64,000 nt of DNA from Sphingopyxis lindanitolerans. GTDB taxonomy: Bacteria > Pseudomonadota > Alphaproteobacteria > Sphingomonadales > Sphingomonadaceae. A model generated the notes under the pieces. It saw nothing but the letters and a program-made list of their open reading frames with translations, had not been told where the DNA came from and did not search any database. A program made the position numbers and the translations under genes. The stretch is taken from the NCBI RefSeq assembly GCF_002993885.1, contig NZ_CM009578.1, positions 623,251-687,250 of the forward strand, given 5' to 3'. This document shows, piece by piece, positions 37,025 to 46,571 of this stretch. Within the stretch, counting starts at the first letter, position 1, and each line of letters starts with the position of its first letter.

Positions 37025-38113
37025 ATGGAATCGTCCAAACCCCTCCCCCCGATATCGGGCCGTGGCGCCCCGACCAACCTGCGTCCGACCCGCACCGGCT
37101 CGCTCGACCGCGCGCCCGACGGCGACTGGCTCGACGCGGTGGAGGATATCGACGGCGCACCGCCGCCGCTACGGACGACGGTCACGGTCGAGCACCCAAA
37201 GACCATCATCGCGCGCAACAATTCGCCCGACATCGGCTTCGACCGCTCGATCAACCCCTATCGCGGCTGCGAGCATGGCTGCATCTATTGCTTCGCGCGG
37301 CCGACCCATGCCTATCACGACCTGTCGCCGGGGCTCGATTTCGAGAGCAAATTATTCGCCAAGCCCGACGCCGCGAAACTGCTGCGACAGGAACTCGCCA
37401 AGCGCAATTACAGGGTCGCGCCGATCGCGATCGGCACCAACACCGACGGCTATCAGCCGATCGAGCGCGAATGGGGGATCACCCGCGCGATCATCGAAAT
37501 ACTCGCCGAAACGAAGCATCCGCTGCTCATCACCACCAAGTCCGACCGCCTGCTCCGCGACATCGACCTGCTCGCCGCCATGGCGCGCGACGATCTGGTC
37601 GGGGTCGCGATTTCGGTGACGACACTCGACCCGCAGGTCGCGCGCACCCTCGAACCCCGCGCGCCGCATCCGCGCCGCCGTCTCGCCGCGATCCGCAGGC
37701 TCATCGATGCCGGTGTGCCGACGCAGGTCAATATCTCGCCGATCATCCCCGCGATCACCGATCACGAGATTGAGGCGATCATGGCCGCCGCCGCCGAAGC
37801 CGGCGCGGTCCGCGCCTCCTATATCGTGATGCGCCTGCCGCACGAGGTCGCGCCGCTCTTTCGTGCCTGGCTGGCGACGCATTACCCCGACCGCGCCGAC
37901 AAGGTGATGCACATGGTGCAGGACATTCGCGGCGGGCGGGACAACGACCCCGGATTCTTCACCCGGATGAAAGGACAAGGCATCTGGCCGCAGCTCATCC
38001 GCCAGCGCGTCCAGCGCGCCGCGCGCGCGCACGGCATGGACCGCCGCTTTCCCCCGCTCCGCTGCGACCTGTTCCGGCCGCCCGAGCGGGACGGGCAGAT
38101 GGAATTGTTCTGA
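37025..38113 (+). CDS. Radical SAM protein, PA0069/SplB-like family
   Basis: 362 residues from the ATG at 37025. The radical SAM cluster motif is CEHGCIYC (Cys82, Cys86, Cys89), preceded by INPYRG as in the PA0069 family. GTNTDGYQPIEREWGITR, ITTKSDRLLRDIDLL and VAISVTTLD are shared with spore photoproduct lyase-like enzymes. Family members are linked to DNA repair only by similarity; the reaction is unknown. The N-terminal 50 residues are Pro/Arg-rich. It ends in GQMELF, a motif resembling a beta-clamp binding peptide, which would suit a DNA repair role but is only suggestive. Confidence 0.88.
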   Translation: MESSKPLPPISGRGAPTNLRPTRTGSLDRAPDGDWLDAVEDIDGAPPPLRTTVTVEHPKTIIARNNSPDIGFDRSINPYRGCEHGCIYCFARPTHAYHDLSPGLDFESKLFAKPDAAKLLRQELAKRNYRVAPIAIGTNTDGYQPIEREWGITRAIIEILAETKHPLLITTKSDRLLRDIDLLAAMARDDLVGVAISVTTLDPQVARTLEPRAPHPRRRLAAIRRLIDAGVPTQVNISPIIPAITDHEIEAIMAAAAEAGAVRASYIVMRLPHEVAPLFRAWLATHYPDRADKVMHMVQDIRGGRDNDPGFFTRMKGQGIWPQLIRQRVQRAARAHGMDRRFPPLRCDLFRPPERDGQMELF

Positions 38114-38133
38114 CTGGCCGCCGAACCAAAGCC

Positions 38134-38224
38134 GTCATTGCGAGCGAAGCGAAGCAACCTCCAGCTCACGTTCATACAGGACGATAGCGGGAGATTGCTT
38201 CGTCGCTACACTCCTCGCAATGAC
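38134..38224. repeat. Paired palindrome, GTCATTGCGAGCGAAGCGAA family
   Basis: The left arm at 38134-38158 and the degraded right arm at 38195-38224 (a short insertion breaks the pairing) lie between two convergent genes. It is the same family as the outer arms of the nested complex at 26110-26549. Confidence 0.75.
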
Positions 38225-38225
38225 G

Positions 38226-39830
38226 TTAAGCCTCCACCAGCGACCGCAGCCGGTAATCCTTGTAATCATCCCTGATCTGGCGCTTCAAAATCTTGCCCGT
38301 CGCGGTGTGCGGCAATTCGTCGACGAAGATGATCTCGTCGGGCAGCCACCATTTGGCGACCTTGTCGCGCAGATAGTCGAGGATGCTCGCCTCGCTGACA
38401 TCGGCGCCCGGCTTGCGAACGATCAGCAGGATCGGCCTTTCGTCCCATTTCGGGTGGAAGACGCCGACCGCCGCCGCTTCCTGCACGCCCGGCGCGCCGA
38501 CCGCGGCATTTTCCAGCTCGATCGACGAAATCCACTCGCCGCCCGACTTGATGACATCCTTGGCGCGGTCGGTGATCTGCATGACGCCGTCGGGGTGGAT
38601 CACCGACACGTCGCCGGTGTCGAACCAGCCGTCGGCGTCGGTGGCGTCGGCGTCGGCCTTGAAATAGCGCTGGATGATCCACGGTCCGCGGCATTGCAGC
38701 CGCCCGCTCGTCACGCCGTCGCGCGGCAATTCGCGGTCCTCGTCATCGACGATGCGCAGTTCGACCCCGAACGGCGGACAGCCCTGACGACAGATGATGT
38801 CGACCTGTTCGTCGAAGCTCAGTTCGTCCCAGTTCCACGGGCGGCGGCCCATCGTCCCGATCGGGCTGGTTTCGGTCATGCCCCACGCATGGCCGACATA
38901 GACACCCGCCTTCAGAAAGCGTTCGACCATCGCGCGCGGCGCCGCCGATCCGCCGATGGTGACGTGCTGGAGCGCGCCATAGCCGATGCCCGTCGCATCC
39001 ATATGCGCGAACATCGCGAGCCACACGGTCGGCACGCCTGCGCTGTGCGTCACCCCCTCGTCGCGCATCAGGTCGCACAGGACCTGCGCGTCATTGGTCG
39101 CCGAAAAAACCATCTTCGCGCCTACCGTCGCCGTGGCGAAGGGGACGCCCCAGCTGTTCGCGTGGAACATCGGCACGATCGGCAGGACGACGCTGCGGTT
39201 CGCCAGATTGAACGCGTCGGGCTGAATCTCGGTGATCGCGTGGAGGACGTTCGAGCGATGCTCATAGATCACGCCCTTGGGGTTGCCCGTCGTGCCGCTG
39301 GTATAGCAAAGCCCGACCGGATCGCGCTCGTCGAGCGGAACCCAGGCGAAGCGGCCATCCTCGGCAGCGATCAGGTCGCGATAGGACAGATAGCCGTCCT
39401 GCGCGGGGGCGTCGAACAGGATGAAATGCTCGACGCTTTTGAGTTCGGGGCGCAGCCGCTCGACGATCGGCAGGAAAGCCGCGTCAAAGAACAGCACGCG
39501 GTCCTCGGCATGGTTGATGATATAGACGAGTTGCTCGTCGAACAGTCGCGGGTTCACCGTGTGAAGCACCCCGCCCATCCCGGCGCTGCCGTACCAGCTC
39601 ACCAGATGGTGGGCGTGGTTCATCGCCAGCGTCGCGATGCGGTCGCCCTTCGTCATCCCCAGCCCGACTAGCGCGGCGGCAAAGCGGCGCGCATCCTTGC
39701 CCACCTCGCCCCATGTCGTTCGCGTCACGCTGCCGTCGGCCCAGCGCGAGACGATTTCGCGCGCGGCATGTTCGTGCGCGGCGTGATCGATCAGGCTGGT
39801 GACGAGCAGTGGCTGGCCCTGCATTCCCAT
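38226..39830 (-). CDS. Fatty-acyl-CoA synthetase / AMP-dependent ligase
   Basis: 534 residues of the ANL superfamily. It activates a carboxylic acid as acyl-AMP and then acyl-CoA. The ATP loop [18 protein letters not shown] is near 176-193, then [46 protein letters not shown] and the C-terminal lysine in [16 protein letters not shown]. The pattern matches medium/long-chain acyl-CoA ligases (FadD3/AlkK-like); chain length cannot be set by eye. It runs tail to tail towards the radical SAM gene and is separated by 97 bases from dnaE. Confidence 0.9.
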   Translation of the reverse strand: MGMQGQPLLVTSLIDHAAHEHAAREIVSRWADGSVTRTTWGEVGKDARRFAAALVGLGMTKGDRIATLAMNHAHHLVSWYGSAGMGGVLHTVNPRLFDEQLVYIINHAEDRVLFFDAAFLPIVERLRPELKSVEHFILFDAPAQDGYLSYRDLIAAEDGRFAWVPLDERDPVGLCYTSGTTGNPKGVIYEHRSNVLHAITEIQPDAFNLANRSVVLPIVPMFHANSWGVPFATATVGAKMVFSATNDAQVLCDLMRDEGVTHSAGVPTVWLAMFAHMDATGIGYGALQHVTIGGSAAPRAMVERFLKAGVYVGHAWGMTETSPIGTMGRRPWNWDELSFDEQVDIICRQGCPPFGVELRIVDDEDRELPRDGVTSGRLQCRGPWIIQRYFKADADATDADGWFDTGDVSVIHPDGVMQITDRAKDVIKSGGEWISSIELENAAVGAPGVQEAAAVGVFHPKWDERPILLIVRKPGADVSEASILDYLRDKVAKWWLPDEIIFVDELPHTATGKILKRQIRDDYKDYRLRSLVEA

Positions 39831-39927
39831 TTTTCCGGCATCCCTCTCTTGTCGTTGCCCTCAAGGGATAGGGCCGATGGCGGCGGCGATGCAACTCAAA
39901 TTGCCCCCTCCCCGGAACGAGAGAGAC

Positions 39928-42900
39928 TTAAGAACGAACCCTGAAATCGCGCGGCGCGACCAGCGCGAGCGCGGCTTCGGTGACCCCCGCCAGTCTTTCG
40001 AGGCGCGCGATGGTGTCGGGGCCGAGCGCGAAGCCCCGCCCGACCTCGATGCGGATATCCTCGTCGGTCAGCGGATCGCGCGTCACGATGACGACCTTGC
40101 CGCGCGCATCGTCACGCCGCTCGAGCCATTGCGCGATCTCCGCCACCGCGTCGGCCCGTTCGACCCGGCACGTCAGTTGCAGCGCGGCGGTCGCGGCAAT
40201 ATCGACGAGCGACTGCGCACCGCGTACCGTCACCCGCGGCGTCTCCTCGCCTTCGAGCAGGTCGAGTTCGACCGACAGGATCGCACAGCCGCCCTCGGCC
40301 GCCAGCGCTTCCAATATTTTCCCCGCCCCCTCGTCGAAACAGCTCGACTGGAACTGCCCGCTGCGATCGGACAGCGTCAGGTTGAGGAAGCGGTTGCCGC
40401 GCTGCGACACGCGCGCACGCGCGCTTTCGACCATCGCCGCCATCACCATCGGGATACGCGTTCCCGGCGTCATCTCGACATTTTCACAGATATCGCCGTA
40501 GGAACGCGCGCCGCGCGCCGCGACGATCGCCTCATATTGCTCGACCGGGTGCGCCGAGAAATAAAAGCCGAACGCTTCCTTTTCGCGCGTCATCCGCTCG
40601 GCGAGCGTCCAGGGTTCGGCGGCGGGAAGCTGGAGCGCCGGCGCGATCGCCACGTCGCCCCCGAACAGCCCGCCCTGCCCCGTCGAGCGCTCATGCGCCG
40701 AACTGTTCGCGCAGGCGAGCAGCGCCTCGGCCCCGGCAAAGGCGCGCGGCCGGTCGGGCTCGACGCCGTCGAACGCGCCGCCCCCCGCGAGCGCCTCGAT
40801 CTGGCGGCGGTTGAGCTGCTTGGGGTCGATGCGGTTCGCGAAATCGTCGAGGCTCGCGAAATCGCCTTTCGCGCGGCGTTCGGCGACCAGCGCTTCCATC
40901 GCTTTCTCGCCGACACCTTTCAGCGCGCCGAGCGCATAACGCACCGCCAGCCCGTCCTCGCCCGGTCCGCCCCCTATGCGCCCGACCGAAAAATCGGCCT
41001 CGCTCTCGTTGATCGACGGCGGCGCGACCGCGATGTCGAGGCGGCGCATGTCGTCGATGAAGATCGACAATTTGTCGGTCTGATGGCTGTCGAACGACAT
41101 CGACGCCGCGAAAAATTCATGCGGATAATGCGCCTTCAGCCACGCCGTCTGATAGGAAAGCAGCGCATAGGCCGCAGCATGACTCTTGTTGAAGCCATAG
41201 CCCGCGAACTTGTCGATCAAGTCGAACAATTCGTTCGCCGCCTTGGCGTTGATCGCATTATGCTCGCCGCACCCCTTGACGAAGGTGTCGCGCTGCGCGT
41301 CCATCTCGGCCTGGACCTTCTTGCCCATCGCGCGGCGGAGCAGGTCGGCGCCGCCGAGGCTGTAGCCGGCCAGGATCTGCGCCGCCTGCATCACCTGTTC
41401 CTGATAGACGAAGATGCCATAGGTTTCGGCGAGAATGCCTTCGAGCAGCGGGTGCGGATAGGCGATCTTCTCGCGCCCGTTCTTGCGCGCGCCGAACAGC
41501 GGGATATTGTCCATCGGCCCTGGGCGATAGAGCGCGACGAGCGCGATGATGTCGCCGAAATTGGTCGGCTTCACCGCCGACAGCGTGCGCCGCATCCCTT
41601 CGGATTCGAGCTGGAACACCCCGACCGTCTCGCCGCGCTGGAGCAGTTCGTAAACCGCCGGATCGTCCCACGCGAGGGTATCGAGATCGACGTCGGTCCC
41701 GCGCAGCGCGAGCAGGCGCCGCGCTTCCTTCAGCACCGACAGCGTCTTGAGCCCAAGGAAGTCGAATTTCACCAGCCCCGCGCTCTCGACATATTTCATG
41801 TCGAACTGCGTCACCGGCATGTCCGAACGCGGGTCGCGATAGAGCGGGACGAGCTGGTCGAGCGGCCGGTCGCCGATCACCACCCCCGCCGCGTGGGTCG
41901 AGCTATGCCGCGGCAGGCCTTCCAATTGCCGCGCCATGTCGAACAGGCGGCGCACGCCGTCGTCCTGCTTATATTCGGTCATCAGTTCGGACACGCCGTT
42001 CAACGCGCGCTCGAGAGTCCACGGATCGGTCGGGTGGTTCGGCACCAGCTTCGCCAGCCGGTCGACCTGGCCGTAACTCATCTGGAGCACGCGCCCGGTA
42101 TCCTTCAAGACCGCGCGCGCCTTCAGCTTTCCGAAGGTGATGATCTGCGCGACGGTATCGCGGCCGTATTTTTCCTGCACATAGCGGATCACCTCGCCGC
42201 GCCGCGTTTCGCAGAAATCGATGTCGAAGTCGGGCATCGACACGCGCTCGGGATTGAGGAAGCGTTCGAACAGCAGCCCCAATTTCAGCGGGTCGAGATC
42301 GGTGATCGTCAGCGCCCAGGCAACAACGCTGCCTGCCCCCGACCCGCGCCCCGGGCCGACCGGAATATCGTGCGCTTTCGCCCATTTGATGAAGTCGGCA
42401 ACGATCAGGAAATAGCCGGGAAAGCCCATCTGGGTGATGACCCCGACCTCGAAATCGAGCCGCTCGGCATAGGCCCGCCGCTCGTCATCGCTCAGCTCGG
42501 GGTAAATCGCCAGCCGCGCGTCGAGCCCGGAGCGCGCGTCGCGCGCAAGCTGCGCCGCTTCGCCTTCGCGGTCGCCGGCAAGGCTGGGCAGGATCGGCGC
42601 GCGCTTCGGCGCCATGAAGGCGCAGCGCTGCGCGATGACGAGCGTGTTGCGAATCGCCTCGGGCAGGTCGGAGAAAGCATCTTCCATCGCCTCGGCGGGC
42701 TTCAGCCAAGCCTCGGGGCTCGACACCCGCCGGTCCTCGCTTTCGACATAGGCCGATTGCGCGATGCACAGCATCGCATCGTGCGCGGGGTGGAATTGCG
42801 GCTCGACGAAATTGGCGGGATTGGTCGCCACCAGCGGCAGCGCGCGCGCATAGGCCAGGTCGATCAGCACCGCCTCGGCCGCCTTTTCGGCCGCGTCGCC

Positions 42901-43434
42901 GCGCCGCGACAGTTCGATATAAAGCCGCCCGCCGAACAGCGCTTCGAGTTGCTCGACATAATCGTCGGCCGCGCTCTTCTGCTCACCCGCCAGCAGCCGC
43001 GCCAGCGCGCCTTCGCCGCCGCCGGTCAGGCAGATCAGCCCATCGGTCCTGCCCGCAAGGTCGGCCAGCGTGACATGCGGCTCCTGTTCGACCGGCCGCC
43101 CCAGATGCGCGTGCGAGACGAGCGAACAGAGATTATGATAGCCGGCATCGTCCTGCGCATAGAGCGCGAGCCAGTCGATCATCGGCGCGCCGTTCGCGAG
43201 CCGCTGCCCCGGCCGCGCGACGCTCAGCAGCGCGCCGACGATCGGCTGCACCCCCGCCGCCTGACACGCTTCGCCGAACGCCATGACGCCATAAAGCCCG
43301 TTGCGATCGGCGACCGCGATCGCCGGAAACCCCCGCTCGCGCGCGGCTTTCGCAATCGCCTTGGGCTCGATCGCTCCTTCGAGCATGGTGTAGCTGGAAA
43401 AGACGCGCAGGGGGACAAAGGGGCTGTAGGCCAT
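39928..43434 (-). CDS. dnaE: DNA polymerase III alpha subunit
   Basis: 1168 residues, standard for DnaE1. Domains in order: PHP domain (LRVFSSYTMLEGAIEPKAIAKAA), polymerase palm with VGPGRGSGAGSVVAWAL and the catalytic acids in MPDFDIDFCETRRGEVI near residue 400, fingers and thumb (LFGARKNGREKIAYPHPLLE, FAGYGFNKSHAAAYALLSYQ), helix-hairpin-helix, and a C-terminal OB-fold (TRIPMVMAAMVESARARVSQRG). The long plus-strand frame over this gene is its mirror. A paired palindrome lies upstream. Confidence 0.97.
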   Translation of the reverse strand: MAYSPFVPLRVFSSYTMLEGAIEPKAIAKAARERGFPAIAVADRNGLYGVMAFGEACQAAGVQPIVGALLSVARPGQRLANGAPMIDWLALYAQDDAGYHNLCSLVSHAHLGRPVEQEPHVTLADLAGRTDGLICLTGGGEGALARLLAGEQKSAADDYVEQLEALFGGRLYIELSRRGDAAEKAAEAVLIDLAYARALPLVATNPANFVEPQFHPAHDAMLCIAQSAYVESEDRRVSSPEAWLKPAEAMEDAFSDLPEAIRNTLVIAQRCAFMAPKRAPILPSLAGDREGEAAQLARDARSGLDARLAIYPELSDDERRAYAERLDFEVGVITQMGFPGYFLIVADFIKWAKAHDIPVGPGRGSGAGSVVAWALTITDLDPLKLGLLFERFLNPERVSMPDFDIDFCETRRGEVIRYVQEKYGRDTVAQIITFGKLKARAVLKDTGRVLQMSYGQVDRLAKLVPNHPTDPWTLERALNGVSELMTEYKQDDGVRRLFDMARQLEGLPRHSSTHAAGVVIGDRPLDQLVPLYRDPRSDMPVTQFDMKYVESAGLVKFDFLGLKTLSVLKEARRLLALRGTDVDLDTLAWDDPAVYELLQRGETVGVFQLESEGMRRTLSAVKPTNFGDIIALVALYRPGPMDNIPLFGARKNGREKIAYPHPLLEGILAETYGIFVYQEQVMQAAQILAGYSLGGADLLRRAMGKKVQAEMDAQRDTFVKGCGEHNAINAKAANELFDLIDKFAGYGFNKSHAAAYALLSYQTAWLKAHYPHEFFAASMSFDSHQTDKLSIFIDDMRRLDIAVAPPSINESEADFSVGRIGGGPGEDGLAVRYALGALKGVGEKAMEALVAERRAKGDFASLDDFANRIDPKQLNRRQIEALAGGGAFDGVEPDRPRAFAGAEALLACANSSAHERSTGQGGLFGGDVAIAPALQLPAAEPWTLAERMTREKEAFGFYFSAHPVEQYEAIVAARGARSYGDICENVEMTPGTRIPMVMAAMVESARARVSQRGNRFLNLTLSDRSGQFQSSCFDEGAGKILEALAAEGGCAILSVELDLLEGEETPRVTVRGAQSLVDIAATAALQLTCRVERADAVAEIAQWLERRDDARGKVVIVTRDPLTDEDIRIEVGRGFALGPDTIARLERLAGVTEAALALVAPRDFRVRS

Positions 43435-43484
43435 CGAGCGACGCTAGGCGGGTGGCGCGATTCGGGGAAGGCCCGATTAACAAT

Positions 43485-43561
43485 CGTCGCCGCCGCGAAG
43501 GCGGGGTCGCTGGCGGCGTAGCGCAAGGCGGGCTGCGGCCCCCGCCTTCGCGGGGGCGACG
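43485..43561. repeat. Paired palindrome, CCCCCGCGAAGGCGGGGG family
   Basis: Arms at about 43485-43510 and 43537-43561 are inverted and imperfect, separated by a G/C-rich spacer. It fills the 129-base gap between the dnaE start and the glutathione peroxidase stop, and its proximal arm can act as the peroxidase gene's terminator hairpin. Confidence 0.75.
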
Positions 43562-43563
43562 AC

Positions 43564-44040
43564 CTACCCCAGCAATTCCTCAATTTCTTTTCTGAGCAAC
43601 TCGGGCTTGGTCGTCGGCGCATGCCGCGACACCACCTTGCCATCGCGGCCCACCAGGAATTTCGTGAAATTCCACTTGATCCCGCTGCCCAGCAAGCCGG
43701 TTTTCTCGTCCTTCAGATGCTTGAAGATCGGGTCGGCGTCGGACCCGTTGACGTCGATCTTCGCCATCACCGGAAAACTCACATCATAGGTCAGCGAACA
43801 GAAATTCGCGATTTCGGCGGCGTCCCCCGGCTCCTGCGCCCCGAACTGGTTGCACGGGAACGCCAGCACCTCGAACCCGCGATCCTGATAGTCGCGATGA
43901 AGCGCCTCCAGCCCTTCATATTGCGGGGTGAAGCCGCATTTCGACGCGGTGTTGACGATCAGCAGCACCTTGCCGCGATAATCGGCAAGCGGCTGCGCCC
44001 CGCCGCCGGGCAGCTTCGCCGAAAGATCGTAAAGTGTCAT
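43564..44040 (-). CDS. Glutathione peroxidase
   Basis: 158 residues, thioredoxin fold. The peroxidatic residue is Cys35 in NTASKCGFTPQY; the family motifs LAFPCNQFGAQEPG and WNFTKFLVGRDGKVV are intact. It reduces hydroperoxides using glutathione or thioredoxin; non-selenium GPx with a second cysteine in FPCNQF usually prefers thioredoxin. A paired hairpin-module repeat lies upstream and another repeat downstream, so it is probably monocistronic. Confidence 0.93.
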   Translation of the reverse strand: MTLYDLSAKLPGGGAQPLADYRGKVLLIVNTASKCGFTPQYEGLEALHRDYQDRGFEVLAFPCNQFGAQEPGDAAEIANFCSLTYDVSFPVMAKIDVNGSDADPIFKHLKDEKTGLLGSGIKWNFTKFLVGRDGKVVSRHAPTTKPELLRKEIEELLG

Positions 44041-44062
44041 GTCGCGCTTCCCCTTTTTTCAT

Positions 44063-44217
44063 CCCCTCCCGCAAGCGGGAGGGGCAGTGAGAGTTGCGAG
44101 CTTGCTCGCTACTCGCAACGGGGTGGGCAGAACCGAACCGTCGCTGGCCTACCCCGCTGCGACTAGGCCCGGCTGGGCCGGACCAAGTCTCGCTGCCCCT
44201 CCCGCAAGCGGGAGGGG
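44063..44217. repeat. Paired hairpin module (two inverted copies)
   Basis: Two copies of one module face each other: 44063-44131 on the plus strand and 44149-44217 on the minus strand. Each has a 22-base palindrome CCCCTCCCGC-NN-GCGGGAGGGG, then CAGYGAGANTT, then a central hairpin of its own sequence (GCGAGC-TT-GCTCGC in one; GGTCCGGC-CCA-GCCGGGCC in the other), then TANTCGCARCGGGGTRGG. A third copy is at 56485-56551. It occupies the gap between lolD and the glutathione peroxidase gene. Confidence 0.8.
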
Positions 44218-44231
44218 TTTCAAGGGATAAC

Positions 44232-44909
44232 CTACGCCTCTACCCGCCCTTCGTGCAAGCGCAGCACGCGGTCCATCTTCGCCGCCAGCCGCTCGTTGTG
44301 CGTCGCCACCAGTGCCGCCGAGCCATGGTCGCGCACCAGCTTGACGAACTGGTCGAACACCCGGTCGGCGGTCGCTTCGTCGAGGTTGCCGGTGGGCTCG
44401 TCGGCCAGTACGAGCAGCGGCCGGTTCGCGAGCGCGCGCGCCACCGCGACGCGCTGCTGCTCGCCGCCCGACAGCTTGCTCGGCTTGTGGTGCAGCCGCT
44501 CGGCCAGCCCGAGCCGGCCAAGCAGGTCAGCCGCGCGCTCCTCGGCCTCGGCCTGCCCCGCGCCGCGAATGAGCTGCGGCAGCACGACATTCTCGATCGC
44601 CGTGAAATCGGGGAGCAGATGATGGAACTGATAGACGAAGCCGATCTTCTCGCGCCGCGTCTTCGTCCGTTTGCCCTGATCGAAGCGGGTCACATCCTCG
44701 CCGTCGATCCGGATGATGCCGCCAAAGCCGCCCTCGAGCAGACCGACGGCTTGCAGCATCGTCGACTTGCCCGACCCCGACGGGCCGAGCAGCGCGACGA
44801 TCTCGCCGCGTTTCAGATGCGCGTCGATGCCGCGCAGCACGTCGATGGTCACGTCGCCCTGCGTAAAGCTGCGCTGGAGTCCGGCGAGTTCGAGAAGGAT
44901 GTCACTCAT
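44232..44909 (-). CDS. lolD: Lipoprotein-releasing ABC transporter ATP-binding protein LolD
   Basis: 225 residues. Walker A is [13 protein letters not shown], the signature [15 protein letters not shown], Walker [15 protein letters not shown], and the switch His lies in ALVATHN. It powers release of outer-membrane lipoproteins from the inner membrane with the permease encoded upstream, whose stop it overlaps by eight bases. MacB/FtsE-type relatives are excluded mainly by this pairing. Confidence 0.93.
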   Translation of the reverse strand: MSDILLELAGLQRSFTQGDVTIDVLRGIDAHLKRGEIVALLGPSGSGKSTMLQAVGLLEGGFGGIIRIDGEDVTRFDQGKRTKTRREKIGFVYQFHHLLPDFTAIENVVLPQLIRGAGQAEAEERAADLLGRLGLAERLHHKPSKLSGGEQQRVAVARALANRPLLVLADEPTGNLDEATADRVFDQFVKLVRDHGSAALVATHNERLAAKMDRVLRLHEGRVEA

Positions 44910-46152
44910 AGCGCAGCACCTGCACCGGATCGGTATTCGCGGCCTTATAGGCGGGATAGAGCGTCGCCAGAAAGCTGAAGACGATCGTCATCACCGCAAT
45001 CCCGATGATCTCGAACGGGTCGGGCTTCGAGGGCAGCTCGGTCAGAAAGCGGATCGACGGATCCCACAGCGATTGTCCGGTAATAATCTCGAACCCGCGC
45101 AGCACATTCTGGCGGAAAAAGAGCAGCCCGAACCCGACCCCCATCCCCACCAATGTCCCCGAAACGCCGATCGCCAGGCCGATCGCGATGAAGATGCGCA
45201 TCACCGAATCGCGCGACGCCCCCATCGTTCGCAGGATCGCCATGTCGCGCGTCTTGGCGCGCACCAGCATGATCAGCGACGAAATAATGTTGAACGCGGC
45301 GACCAGGATGATCAGCGACAGGATGATGAACATCGCGACGCGCTCGATCGACAGCGCCTCGAACAGGCTTGCGTTCATCGATCGCCAGTCGGAAATCACG
45401 GCCTTCGTCGCGACCTTTTCGGCGAGCGGCTGCAAGATGGCGCCGACCTTGTCGGGGTCGGTCACCTTGACCTCGATCATTCCGACCTGATCGCCGGTGA
45501 GCAGCAGGAGTTGCGCATCCTCCATTGGCATCACGATATAGGCCTTGTCGAAATCATAGACGCCGATCTCGAAGATCGCCGACACGCGATAGGCGATTTC
45601 GCGCGGCACCGTGCCAAAGGGCGTCGAGCGCCCCTGCGGGTTGATGATCGTCACCATCGACCCGGCGGTGACCCCCAGATTGCGCGCCAGTTCGCTGCCG
45701 AGCGCGATATTGCCCGAACCCGGCGTCAGCGAATCGAGGCTGCCCTGCAACACCTTGCCGCCAAGCACGTCGTTCTTGCGGATGTCGGCAACGGTCATGC
45801 CGCGCACCAGCACGCCCTCGACGCGCCCGCTGAAACTGGCGAGCAGCGGCTGTTCGATCAGCGGCGTCGCCGAAACCACGCCCGGCGTCGCCTTGGCCTG
45901 TTTCAGCACATCCTGCCAGTCGTCGATCCGGCCGCCGAAACCCTGCACCACCGCATGGCCGTTCAACCCGACGATCTTGTCGAACAGGTCGGACCGCACG
46001 CCGTTCATCACGCTCATCACGATCACCAGCGCGGCAACGCCGAGCATCACCGCGGTAAAGCTGAACGCCGCGGCGACGAAGATGAAACCTTCGCCGCGCT
46101 GGGGGAGCAGATAGCGTTTGAAGATGGCGCGTTCATACGCACGCAGGATCAT
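44902..46152 (-). CDS. Lipoprotein-releasing system permease LolC/LolE
   Basis: 416 residues. An N-terminal transmembrane helix ([20 protein letters not shown]) is followed by a periplasmic domain of about 200 residues and three more helices near 270-290, 315-340 and 375-400. [21 protein letters not shown] and the C-terminal [17 protein letters not shown] are typical of LolC/E. A single permease gene next to lolD suggests a homodimeric (LolF-like) complex, as in other alphaproteobacteria; this is inference. Upstream is a 419-base gap holding a structured element. Confidence 0.92.
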   Translation of the reverse strand: MILRAYERAIFKRYLLPQRGEGFIFVAAAFSFTAVMLGVAALVIVMSVMNGVRSDLFDKIVGLNGHAVVQGFGGRIDDWQDVLKQAKATPGVVSATPLIEQPLLASFSGRVEGVLVRGMTVADIRKNDVLGGKVLQGSLDSLTPGSGNIALGSELARNLGVTAGSMVTIINPQGRSTPFGTVPREIAYRVSAIFEIGVYDFDKAYIVMPMEDAQLLLLTGDQVGMIEVKVTDPDKVGAILQPLAEKVATKAVISDWRSMNASLFEALSIERVAMFIILSLIILVAAFNIISSLIMLVRAKTRDMAILRTMGASRDSVMRIFIAIGLAIGVSGTLVGMGVGFGLLFFRQNVLRGFEIITGQSLWDPSIRFLTELPSKPDPFEIIGIAVMTIVFSFLATLYPAYKAANTDPVQVLRYE

Positions 46153-46319
46153 GGGGCGAGCGGCCTTTTAAGCGCGATACGCGGTGCGGTCATGCCCCGC
46201 TTTAGGCAGCGGCGGCGGTGCTGGCAATGGTCGCCGACGCCGCGGCCTGTTGCGACTGATTCGCATAATATGTTGCCCATCCGCCACAGCCGCGCCGCAA
46301 AAGGAGCGCCGATGGCTTG

Positions 46320-46490
46320 CCAGAGGGTGACAAAGCCCCCCCTTGGCCCTAGCGCACACTCTCTGGTTCAACGCGGCCCCAAGGCCCGGCTCCAGGGAGT
46401 GCAGACCTTTCGCCGGGTCTGCAACAAAGGGGGATGGCGAGTGTTCGTCACAGGCGCCCGGGTTTCGGAAACGAGGCCCGGGCGTTGTGA
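46320..46490. other. Candidate structured RNA element in the 419-base gap upstream of lolC/E
   Basis: No credible gene lies in 46153-46571, but this part folds well on paper. CCCCCTT (46338-46344) pairs with AAGGGGG (46427-46433) and encloses two stems: ACTCTCTGG/CCAGGGAGT (46358-46366 and 46392-46400) and GCAGACC/GGTCTGC (46401-46407 and 46416-46422), a three-way junction. Next comes a hairpin of TCACA and CGCCCGGG with CCCGGGCG and TGTGA (46448-46490). I recall translated pieces of this region as short hypothetical proteins in other sphingomonads, in more than one frame, which would fit a conserved non-coding element; that recollection is unchecked. The transcribed strand is undetermined. 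Confidence 0.4.
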
Positions 46491-46528
46491 TTCGGGCGGA
46501 AGCGTCGGCTGCGGCGCGCGCCTCATTC

Positions 46529-46560
46529 GTCATTGTTCCCGCGAAAGCGGGAACAATGAC
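46529..46560. repeat. Hairpin GTCATTGTTCCCGC / GCGGGAACAATGAC
   Basis: A 14-bp perfect inverted repeat with GAAA loop, 12 bases after the stop of the Crp/Fnr gene on the minus strand. It is a single arm of the TTCCCGCGAAAGCGGGAA family seen as a pair at 12652-12717. No U-tract follows on either strand. Confidence 0.7.
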
Positions 46561-46571
46561 GAGAGAAGATT

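Noticed and set aside
39799..43521. A 1240-codon open frame on the plus strand opposite dnaE
   Set aside because: It mirrors dnaE in very GC-rich DNA; its translation is Arg/His/Gly-rich with no domain, while dnaE on the other strand is complete.
46358..46380. TGGTTCAACGC as a tRNA or tmRNA T-arm
   Set aside because: The flanking bases do not form a five-base T stem and no acceptor or CCA end fits. No other tRNA-like pattern was seen in the window.
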